Source: Coriaria nepalensis (lineage: Eukaryota; Streptophyta; Magnoliopsida; Cucurbitales; Coriariaceae). From it: a stretch of DNA of 64,000 nucleotides. The stretch spans positions 30,337,209 to 30,401,208 of the forward strand of contig CP114482.1 in NCBI GenBank assembly GCA_027186245.1, written 5' to 3'. Shown here one piece after another: positions 50,230 to 61,346 of the stretch (positions are counted from its first letter, which is position 1; each line of letters begins with the position of its first letter). The notes beneath the pieces are model-generated. The model was given only the letters and a program-made list of their open reading frames with translations. It did not search any database and was not told the DNA's origin. A program made the translations under genes and the position numbers.

Positions 50230-52330
50230 CGACTCTAAGATTAAACAAAGTTATACTTGCCTTGAAAAAATCATAACCAAGCTATGTGCGAAAGTCATGT
50301 TTGAAATGCGAAAATAGTATTCGCTCCAATGGGTTCCAAATAATTTATTTTCTTGAAAAAACTCATTGCCATGAATATAACATAAAACAAATGCATACTT
50401 GTCTGAAAAAGATCATTAACAACTGATTCACAAAAGTAGTGTCTGAAGTGCAAAAATAGAATTCGTCCAACTGCTTTCAAATGAATTAGTGACTTGAAAA
50501 GACTAATTGACATGAATCTCAAATGAAACAAATGACTACTTGCCCTAAAATGATCATTAGCAAATTATATACGAAAGTCGGGTTTGAAGTGCGAAAATAG
50601 AATTCATTTTAATTGCTTTCAAATGAATTAGTGACTTTCAAAGAGACATTGAGATGATGACTCTAAGATTAAACAAATTCATACTTGCCTTTAAAAAATC
50701 ATAACCAAGCTATGCGCGAAAGTCATGTTTGAAATGCGAAAATAGTATTCGCTCCAATGGGTTCCAAATAATTTATTTTCTTGAAAACCTCATTGCCATG
50801 AATATAACATAAAACAAATGCATACTTGTCTCAAAAAGATCATTAACAAGTGATTCACAAAAGTAGTGTTTGAAGTGGAAAAATAGAATTTGTTCGAATT
50901 GATTTCAAATGAATTAGTGAGTTGAAAAAACTCATTGACATGAATCTCAAATGAAACAAATGACTACTTGCCCTAAAATGATCATTAGCAAGTTATGTAC
51001 GAAAGCTGGGTTCGAAGTGCGAAAAAAGAATTCATTTTAATTGCTTTCAAATGAATTAGTGACTTTCAAAGAGACATTGAGATGATGACTCTAAGATTAA
51101 ACAAATTCATACTTGCCTTCAACAAGTCATAACCAAGCTATGCGCGAAAGTGATGTTTGAAATGCGGAAATAGTATTCGCTCCACTGGGTTCAAAATAAT
51201 TTATTTTCTTGAAAAAACTCATTGCCCTGAATATAACATAAAACAAATGCATACTTGTCTCAAAAAGATCATTAACAAGTGATTCACAAAAGTAGTGTTT
51301 GTAGTGGAAAAATAGAATTTTTTCGAATTGCTTTCAAATAAATTAGTGAGTTGAAAAGACTCATTGACATGAATCTCAAATGAAACAAATGACTACTTGC
51401 CCTAAAATGATCATTAACAAGTTAGGTACGAAAGTCGTGTGCGAAGTGCGAAAATAGAATTCATTTTAATTGCTTTCACATGAATTAGTGACTTTCAAAG
51501 AGATATTGAGATGATGACTCTAAGATTAAACAAATTCATACTTGCCTTCAAAAAATCATAACCAAGCTATGCACGAAAGTGATGTTTGAAATGCGGAAAT
51601 AGTATTCGGTCCAATGGGTTCAAAATAATTTATTTTCTTGAAAAAACTCATTGCCATGAATATAACATAAAACAAATGCATACTTGTCTCAAAAAGATCA
51701 TTAACAAGTGATTCACAAAAGTAGTGTTTGAAGTGGAAAAATAGAATTTGTTCGAGTTGATTTCAAATGAATTAGTGAGTTGAAAAAACTCATTGAGATC
51801 AATCTCAAATGAAACAAATGACTACTTACCCTAAAATGATCATTAGCAAGTTATGTACGAAAGCCGGGTTCGAAATGCGAAAATAGAATTCACTTTAATA
51901 GCTTTCAAATGAATTAGTGACTTTCAAAGAGACATTGAGATGATGACTCTAAGATTAAACAAATTCAAACTTGCCTTCAAAAAATCATAACCAAGCTTTG
52001 CGCGAAAGTCATGTTTGAAATGCGAAAATAGTATTCGCTTCAATGGGTTCCAAATAATTTATTTTCTTGAAAACCTCATTGCCATGAATATAACATAAAA
52101 CAAATGCATACTTGTCTCAAAAAGATCACTAACAAGTGATTCACCAAAGTAGTCTTTCAGGTGGAAAAATAGAATTTGTTCGAATTGATTTCAAATGAAT
52201 TAGTGAGTTGAAAAAACTCATTGACGTGAATCTCAAACGAAACAAATGACTACCTGCCCTAAAATGATCATTAGCAAGTTATGTACAAAAGCCGGGTTCG
52301 AAGTGCGAAAATAGAATTCATTTTAATAGC
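50230..52330 (+). repeat. Trimers between the two 1.3-kb sister segments
   Basis: Ordinary A-B-C trimers in constant phase. Several share GAAAACCTCATTGCC (50.8 and 52.1 kb), a 3-bp shortening of GAAAAAACTCATTGCC, and GAATTGATTTCAAATG in C. Nothing other than satellite is present. Confidence 0.75.
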
Positions 52331-53655
52331 TTTCAAATGAATTAGTGACTTTCAAAAAGACATTGAGATGATTACTCTAAGATTAAACAAATTCATACTT
52401 GCCTTCAAAAAATCATAACCAAGCTATGCGCGAAAGTCATGTTTGAAATGTGAAAATAGTATTCGCTCCAATGGCTTCTAAATAATTTATTTTCTTGAAA
52501 AAACTCATTGCCATGAATATAACATAAAACAAATGCATACTTGTCTCAAAATGATCATTAACAAGTGATTCACAAAAGTAGTCTTTGTAGTGGAAAAATA
52601 GAATTTTTTCGAATTGCTTTCAAATGAATTAGTGAGTTGAAAAGACTCATTGACATAAATCTCAAATGAAACAAATGACTAATCCCCTAAAATGATCATT
52701 AGCAAGTTATGTACGAAAGTCGGATTCGAAGTGCGAAAATAGAATTCATTGTAATTGCTTTCAAATGAATTAGTGACTTTCAAAAAGACATTGAGATGAT
52801 GACTCTAAGATTAAACAAATTCATACTTGCCTTCAAAAAATCATAACCAAGCTATGCGCGAAAGTCATGTTTGAAATGTGAAAATAGTATTCGCTCCAAT
52901 GGCTTCTAAATAATTTATTTTCTTGAAAAAACTCATTGCCATGAATATAACATAAAACAAATGCATACTTGTCTCAAAAAGATCATTAACAAGTGATTCA
53001 CAAAAGTAGTCTTTGTAGTGGAAAAATAGAATTTTTTCGAATTGCTTTCAAATGAATTAGTGAGTTGAAAAGACTCATTGACATAAATCTCAAATGAAAC
53101 AAATGACTAATCCCCTAAAATGATCATTAGCAAGTTATGTACGAAAGTCGGATTCGAAGTGCGAAAATAGAATTCATTGTAATTGCTTTCAAATAAATTA
53201 GTGACTTTCAAAGAGACATTGAGATGACGACTCTAAGATTAAACAAAGTTATACTTGCCTTGAAAAAATCATAACCAAGCTATGTGCGAAAGTCATTTTT
53301 GAAATGCAAAAATAGTATTCGCTCCAATGGGTTCCAAATAATTAATTTTCTTGAAAAAAATCATTGCCATGAATATAACATAAAACAAATGCATACTTGT
53401 CTTAAAAAGATCATTAACAACTGATTCACAAAAGTAGTGTCTGAAGTGCAAAAATAGAATTCGTCCAATTGCTTTGAAATGAATTAGTGAGTTGAAAAGA
53501 CTAATTGACATGAATCTCAAATGAAACAAATGACTACTTGCCCTAAAATGATCATTAGCAAGTTATGTACGAAAGTTGGGTTCGAAGTGCGAAAATAGAT
53601 TTCATTTTAATTGCTTTCAAATGAATTAGTGACTTTCAAAGAGACATTGAGATAA
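52331..53655 (+). repeat. Segment of about 1.3 kb, copy 2 (sister at 48,905)
   Basis: Same ordered variants as 48,905-50,229. The left limit lies between the TTTTAATAGC start of the A subunit (against TTGTAATTGC in copy 1) and TTCAAAAAGAC, which both share. The right limit is near GATAACGACTC and CTTCGAAAAATCATAACCC, which differ from GATGACGACTC and CTTGAAAAAATC. Confidence 0.8.
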
Positions 53656-55280
53656 CGACTCTAAGATTAAACAAAGTTATACTTGCCTTCGAAAAATCAT
53701 AACCCAGCTATGTGCGAAAGTCATGTTTGAAATGCGAAAATAGTATTCGCTCCAATGGGTTCGACGTAATTTATTTTCGTGAAAAAACTCATTGCCATGA
53801 ATATAACATAAGACAAATGCATACTTGTCTTAAAAAGATCATTAACAAGTGATTCGCAAAAGTAGTGATTGAAGTGGAAAAATAGAATTCGTTCGAATTG
53901 CTTTCAAATGAATTAGTGAGTTGAAAAGACTCATTGACATGAATCTCAAATGAAACAAATGACTACTTGCCCTAAAATGATCATTAGGAAGTTATGTACT
54001 AAAGTCGGATTTGAAGTGCGAAAGTAGAATTCATTTTAATTGCTTTCAAATGAATTAGTGACTTTAAAAGAGACATTGAGATGATGACTCTAAGATTAAA
54101 CAAATTCATACTTGCCTTCATAAAATCATAACCAAGCTATGCGTGAAAGTCATGTTTGAAATGCGAAAATAGTATTCGCTCCAATGGGTTCAAAATAATT
54201 TATTTTCTTGAAAAAACTCATCGCCATGAATATAACATAAAACAAATGCATACTTGTCTTAAAAAGATCATTAACAAGTGATTCACAAAAGTAGTGTTTG
54301 AAGTGCAAAAATAGAATTCATTCGAATTGCTTTCAAATGAATTAGTGAGTTGAAAAGACTCATTGATATGAATCTCAAATGAAACAAATGACTACTTGCC
54401 CTAAAATGATCATTAGCAAGTTATGTACTAAAGTCGGATTTGAAGTGCGAAAATAGAATTCATTTTAATTGCTTTCAAATGAATTAGTGACTTTAAAAGA
54501 GACATTGAGATGATGACTCTAAGATTAAACAAATTCATACTTGCCTTCATAAAATCATAACCAAGCTATGCGCAAAAGTCATGTTTGAAATGCGAAAATA
54601 GTATTCTCTCCAATGGGTTCGAAATAATTTAGTTTCTTGAAAAAACTCATCGCCATGAATATAACATAAAACAAATGCATACTTGTCTTAAAAAGATCAT
54701 TAACAAGTGATTCACAAAAGTAGTGTTTGAAGTGCAAAAATAGAATTCGTTCGAATTGCTTTCAAATGAATTAGTGAGTTGAAAAGACTCATTGACATGA
54801 ATCTCAAACGAAACAAATGACTACTTGCCCTAAAATGATCATTAGCAAGTTATGTACGAAAGTCCGGTTCGAAGTGCGAAATTAGAATTCATTTTAATTG
54901 CTTTCAAATGAATTACTGACTTTCAAAGAGACATTGAGATGATGACTCTAAGAATAAACAAATTCATACTTGCCTTCATAAAATCATAACCAAGCTATGC
55001 GTGAAAGTCATGTTTGAAATGCGAAAATAGTATTCGCTCCAATGGGTTCCAAATAATTTATTTTCTTGAAAAAACTCATTGCCATGAATATAACATAAAA
55101 AAAATGCATACTTGTCTTAAAAAGATCATTAACAAGTGATTCACAAAAGTACTGTTTGAAGTGGAAAAATAGAATTTGTTCGAATTGCTTTCAAAAGAAT
55201 TAGTGAGTTGAAAAAACTCATTTACATGAATCTCAAATGAAACAAATGACTACTTGCCCTAAAATGATCATTAGCTAGTT

Positions 55281-55295
55281 ATGTACGAAAGTGCG
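55281..55295 (+). repeat. 12-bp deletion in C end, copy 1
   Basis: The normal GAAAGTCGGGTTCGAAGTGCG is reduced to GAAAGTGCG, removing 12 bp that include two of the CpGs. The flanking GAAAGT and GAAGT are near-identical, so the loss fits slippage or microhomology joining. The intact sister at about 58,251 still has the 12 bp. Confidence 0.8.
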
Positions 55296-55700
55296 AAAAT
55301 AGAATTCATTTTAGTTGCTCTCAAATGAATTAGTGACTTTCAAAGAGACATTGAGATGATGACTCTAAGAATAAACAAATTCATACTTGCCTTCATAAAA
55401 TCATAACCAAGCTATGCGTGAAAGTCATGTTTGAAATGCGAAAATAGTATTCGCTCCAATGGGTTCCAAATAATTTATTTTCTTGAAAAAACTCATTGCC
55501 ATGAATATAACATAAAAAAAATGCATACTTGTCTTAAAAAGATCATTAACAAGTGATTCACAAAAGTACTGTTTGAAGTGGAAAAATAGAATTTGTTCGA
55601 ATTGCTTTCAAAAGAATTAGTGAGTTGAAAAAACTCATTTACATGAATCTCAAGTGAAACAAATGACTACTTGCCCTAAAATGATCATTAGCTAGTTATG

Positions 55701-55714
55701 TACGAAAGTGCGAA
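55701..55714 (+). repeat. 12-bp deletion in C end, copy 2
   Basis: Same deletion as at 55,281 in the next trimer, with the same GCTAGTTATG lead-in and TTTTAGTTGCTCTC following. The two trimers are recent sisters. Confidence 0.8.
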
Positions 55715-56540
55715 AATAGAATTCATTTTAGTTGCTCTCAAATGAATTAGTGACTTTCAAAGAGACATTGAGATGATGACTCTAAGATTAAACAAATTCA
55801 TACTTGCCTTCATAAAATCATAACCAAGCTATGCGCAAAAGTCATGTTTGAAATGCGAAAATAGTATTCTCTCCAATGGGTTCGAAATAATTTAGTTTCT
55901 TGAAAAAACTCATTGCCATGAATATAACATAAAAAAAATGCATACTTGTCTTAGAAAGATAATTAACAAGTGATTCACAAAAGTAGTGTTTGAAGTGCAA
56001 AAATAGAATTCGTTCGAATTGCTTTCAAATGAATTAGTGAGTTGAAAAGACTCATTGACATGAATCTCAAATGAAACAAATGACTACTTGCCCTAAAATG
56101 ATCATTAGCAAGTTATGTACGAAAGTCCGGTTCGAAGTGCGAAATTAGAATTCATTTTAATTGCTTTCAAATGAATTAGTGACTTTCAAAGAGACATTGA
56201 GATGATGACTCTAAGAATAAACAAATTCATACTTGCCTTCATAAAATCATAACCAAGCAATGCGTGAAGGTCATGTTTGAAATGCGAAAATAGTATTCGC
56301 TCCAATGGGTTCCAAATAATTTATTTTCTTGAAAAAACTCATTGCCATGAATATAACATAACACAAATGCATACTTGTCTTAAAAAGATCATTAACAAGT
56401 GATTCACAAAAGTAGTGTTTGAAGTGGAAAAATAGAATTTGTTCAAATTGCTTTCAAAAGAATTAGTGAGTTGAAAAAACTCATTTACATGAATCTCAAA
56501 TGAAACAAATGACTACTTGCCCTAAAATGATCATTAGCTA

Positions 56541-56560
56541 GTTATGTACGAAAGTGCGAA
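56541..56560 (+). repeat. 12-bp deletion in C end, copy 3
   Basis: Same deletion again after ATTAGCTAGTTATG, but followed by TTTTAATTGCTTTC instead of TTTTAGTTGCTCTC, so the deleted C has been joined to a different A type. Confidence 0.75.
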
Positions 56561-56884
56561 AATAGAATTCATTTTAATTGCTTTCAAATGAATTAGTGAC
56601 TTTAAAAGAGACATTGAGATGATGACTCTAAGATTAAACAAATTCATACTTGCTTCATAAAATCATAACCAAGCTATGCGTGAAAGTCATGTTTGAAATG
56701 CGAAAATAGTATTCTCTCCAATGCGTTCGAAATAATTTAGTTTCTTGAAAAAACTCATCGCCATGAATATAACATAAAACAAATGCATACTCGTCTTAAA
56801 AAGATCATTAACAAGTGATTCACAAAAGTAGTGTTTGAAGTGCAAAAATAGAATTCGTTCGAATTGCTTCCAAATGAATTAGTG

Positions 56885-57485
56885 AGTTGAAAAGACTCAT
56901 TGACATGAATCTCAAATGAAACAAATGACTACTTGCCCTAAAATGATCATTAGCAAGTTATGTACGAAAGTCCGGTTCGAAGTGCGAAATTAGAATTCAT
57001 TTTAATTGCTGTCAAATGAATTAGTGACTTCCAAAGCGACATTGAGATGATGATTCTAAGAATAAACAAATTTATACTTGCCTTGAAAAAATCATAACCA
57101 AGCTATGCGCGAAAGTCATGTTTGAAATGCGAAAATAGTATTCGCTCCAATGGGTTCCAAATAATTTATTTTCTTGAAAAAACTCATTGCCATGAATATA
57201 ACATAAAACAAATGCATACTTGTCCTAAAAAGATCATTAACAAGTGATTCACAAAAGTAGTGTTTGAAGTGGAAAAATAGAATTTGTTCGAATTGCTTTC
57301 AAAAGAATTAGTGAGTTGAAAAAACTCATTTACATGAATCTCAAATGAAACAAATGACTACTTGCCCTAAAATGATCATTAGCAAGTTATGTACTAAAGT
57401 CGGATTTGAAGTGCGAAAGTAGAATTCATTTTAATTGCTTTCAAATGAATTAGTGACTTTAAAAGAGACATTGAGATGATGACTC
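56885..57485 (+). repeat. Segment of about 600 bp, copy 1 (sister at 60,746)
   Basis: Matches 60,746-61,346 at an offset of 3,861 bp (27 subunits, 9 trimers). Shared rare variants are TGCTGTCAAATG, GACTTCCAAAGCGAC, GATGATTCTAAG, AAATTTATACTTGCCTTG and TTGTCCTAAAAAG. Parts of the same haplotype also appear near 62.2 and 63.5 kb. Confidence 0.75.
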
Positions 57486-60400
57486 TAAGATTAAACAAAT
57501 TCATACTTGCCTTCATAAAATCATAACCAAGCTATGCGCAAAAGTCATGTTTGAAATGCGAAAATAGTATTCTCTCCAATGGGTTCGAAATAATTTAGTT
57601 TCTTGAAAAAACTCATCGCCATGAATATAACATAAAACAAATGCATACTTGTCTTAAAAAGATCATTAACAAGTGATTCACAAAAGTAGTGTTTGAAGTG
57701 CAAAAATAGAATTCGTTCGAATTGCTTTCAAATGAATTAGTGAGTTGAAAAGACTCATTGACATGAATCTCAAATGAAACAAATGACTACTTGCCCTAAA
57801 ATGATCATTAGCAAGTTAGGTACGAAAGTCCGGTTCGAAGTGCGAAATTAGAATTCATTTTAATTGCTTTCAAATGAATTACTGACTTTCAAAGAGACAT
57901 TGAGATGATGACTCTAAGAATAAACAAATTCATACTTACCTTCATAAAATCATAACCAAGCTATGCGTGAAAGTCATGTTTGAAATGCGAAAATAGTATT
58001 CGCTCCAATGGGTTCCAAATAATTTATTTTCTTGAAAAAACTCATTGCCATGAATATAACATAAAACAAATGCATACTTGTCTTAAAAAGATCATTAACA
58101 AGTGATTCACAAAAGTAGTGTTTGAAGTTGAAAAATAGAATTTGTTCGAATTGCTTTCAAAAGAATTAGTGAGTTGAAAAAACTCATTTACATGAATCTC
58201 AAATGAAACAAATGACTACTTGCCCTAAAATGATCATTAGCTAGTTATGTACGAAAGTCGGGTTCGAAGTGCGAAAATAGAATTCATTTTAGTTGCCCTC
58301 AAATGAATTAGTGACTTTCAAAGCGACATTGAGATGATGACTCTAAGAATAAACAAATTTATACTTGCCTTCATAAAATCATAACCAAGCTATGCGCGAA
58401 AGTCATGTTTGAAATGCGAAAATAGTATTCGCTCCAATGGGTTCGAAATAATTTAGTTTCTTGAAAAAACTCATCGCCATGAATATAACATAAAACAAAT
58501 GCATACTTGTCTTAAAAAGATCATTAACAAGTTATTCACAAAAGTAGTGTTTGAAGTGCAAAAATAGAATTCGTTCGAATTGCTTTCAAATGAATTAGTG
58601 AGTTGAAAAGACTCATTGACATGAATCTCAAATGAAACAAATGACTACTTGCCCTAAAATGATCATTAGCAAGTTATGTACTAAAGTCGGATTTGAAGTG
58701 CGAAAATAGAATTCATTTTAATTGCTTTCAAATGAATTAGTGACTTTAAAAGAGACATTGAGATGATGACTCTAAGATTAAACAAATTCATACTTGCCTT
58801 CATAAAATCATAACCAAGCTATGCGCGGAAGTCATGTTTGAAATGCGAAAATAGTATTCTCTCCAATGGGTTCGAAATAATTTAGTTTCTTGAAAAAACT
58901 CATCGCCATGAATATAACATAAAACAAATGCATACTTGTCTTAAAAAGATCATTAACAAGTGATTCACAAAAGTAGTGTTTGAAGTGCAAAAATAGAATT
59001 CGTTCGAATTGCTTTCAAATGAATTAGTGAGTTGAAAAGACTCATTGACATGAATCTCAAATGAAACAAATGACTACTTGCCCTAAAATGATCATTAGCA
59101 AGTTACGTACTAAAGTCGGATTTGAAGTGCGAAAGTAGAATTCATTTTAATTGCTTTCAAATGAATTAGTGACTTTAAAAGAGACATTGAGATGATGACT
59201 CTAAGATTAAACAAATTCATACTTGCCTTCATAAAATCATAACCAAGCTATGCGTGAAAGTCATGTTTGAAATGCGAAAATAGTATTCGCTCCAATGGGT
59301 TCAAAATAATTTATTTTCTTGAAAAAACTCATCGCCATGAATATGACATAAAACAAATGCATACTTGTCTTAAAAAGATCATTAACAAGTGATTCACAAA
59401 AGTAGTGTTTGAAGTGCAAAAATAGAATTCGTTCGAATTGCTTTCAAATGAATTAGTGAGTTGAAAAGACTCATTGATATGAATCTCGAATGAAACAAAT
59501 GACTACTTGCCCTAAAATGATCATTAGCAAGTTATGTACTAAAGTCGGATTTCAAGTGCGAAAATAGAATTCATTTTAATTGCTTTCAAATGAATTAGTG
59601 ACTTTAAAAGAGACATTGAGATGATGACTCTAAGATTAAACAAATTCATACTTGCCTTCATAAAATCATAACCAAGCTATGCGCGAAAGTCATGTTTGAA
59701 ATGCGAAAATAGTATTCTCTCCAATGGGTTCGAAATAATTTAGTTTCTTGAAAAAACTCATCGCCATGAATATAACATAAAACAAATGCATACTTGTCTT
59801 AAAAAGATCATTAACAAGTGATTCACAAAAGTAGTGTTTGAAGTGCAAAAATAGAATTCTTTCGAATTGCTTTCAAATGAATTAGTGAGTTGAAAAGACT
59901 CATTGACATGAATCTCAAATGAAACAAATGACTACTTGCCCTAAAATGATCATTAGCAAGTTATGTACGAAAGTCCGGTCCGAAGTGCGAAATTAGAATT
60001 CATTTTAATTGCTTTCAAATGAATTACTGACTTTCAAAGAGACATTGAGATGATGACTCTAAGAATAAACAAATTCATACTTGCCTTCATAAAATCATAA
60101 CCAAGCTATGCGTGAAAGTCATGTTTGAAATGCGAAAATAGTATTCTCTCCAATGGGTTCCAAATAATTTAGTTTCTTGAAAAAACTCATCGCCATGAAT
60201 ATAACATAAAACAAATGCATACTTGTCTTAAAAAGATCATTAACAAGTGATTCACAAAAGTAGTGTTTGAAGTGCAAAAATAGAATTCGTTCGAATTGCT
60301 TTCAAAAGAATTAGTGAGTTGAAAAACCTCATTTACATGAATCTCAAATGAAACAAATGACTACTTGCCCTAAAATGATCATTAGCTAGTTAGGTACGAA

Positions 60401-60745
60401 AGTCAGGTTCGAAGTGCAAAAATAGAATTCATTTTAATTGCTTTCAAATGAATTAGTGACTTTCAAAGAGACATTGAGATGATGACTTTAAGATTAAACA
60501 AATTCATACTTGCCTTCAAAAAATCATAACCCAGCTATGTGCGAAAGTCATGTTTGAAATGCGAAAATAGTATTCGCTCCAATGGGTTCGAAATAATTTA
60601 TTTTCTCGAAAAAACTCATCGCCATGAATATCACATAAAAGAAATGCATACTTTTCTTAAAAAGATCATTAACAAGTGATTCACAAAAGTAGTGTTTGAA
60701 GTGGAAAAATAGAATTCGTTCGAATTGCTTTCAAATGAATTCGTG

Positions 60746-61346
60746 AGTTGAAAAGACTCATTGACATGAATCTCAAATGAAACAAATGACTACTTGCCCT
60801 AAAATGATCATTAGCAAGTTATGTACGAAAGTCCGGTTCGAAGTGCGAAATTAGAATTCATTTTAATTGCTGTCAAATGAATTAGTGACTTCCAAAGCGA
60901 CATTGAGATGATGATTCTAAGAATAAACAAATTTATACTTGCCTTGAAAAAATCATAACCAAGCTATGCGCGAAAGTCATGTTTGAAATGCGAAAATAGT
61001 ATTCGCTCCAATGGGTTCCAAATAATTTATTTTCTTGAAAAAACTCATTGCCATGAATATAACATAAAACAAATGCATACTTGTCCTAAAAAGATCATTA
61101 ACAAGTGATTCACAAAAGTAGTGTTTGAAGTGGAAAAATAGAATTTGTTCGAATTGCTTTCAAAAGAATTAGTGAGTTGAAAAAACTCATTTACATGAAT
61201 CTCAAATGAAACAAATGACTACTTGCCCTAAAATGATCATTAGCAAGTTATGTACTAAAGTCGGATTTGAAGTGCGAAAGTAGAATTCATTTTAATTGCT
61301 TTCAAATGAATTAGTGACTTTAAAAGAGACATTGAGATGATGACTC
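60746..61346 (+). repeat. Segment of about 600 bp, copy 2 (sister at 56,885)
   Basis: Carries the same ordered rare variants as copy 1. Similarity ends where this copy has CTCTAAGAATAAAC and copy 1 has CTCTAAGATTAAAC. Confidence 0.75.
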
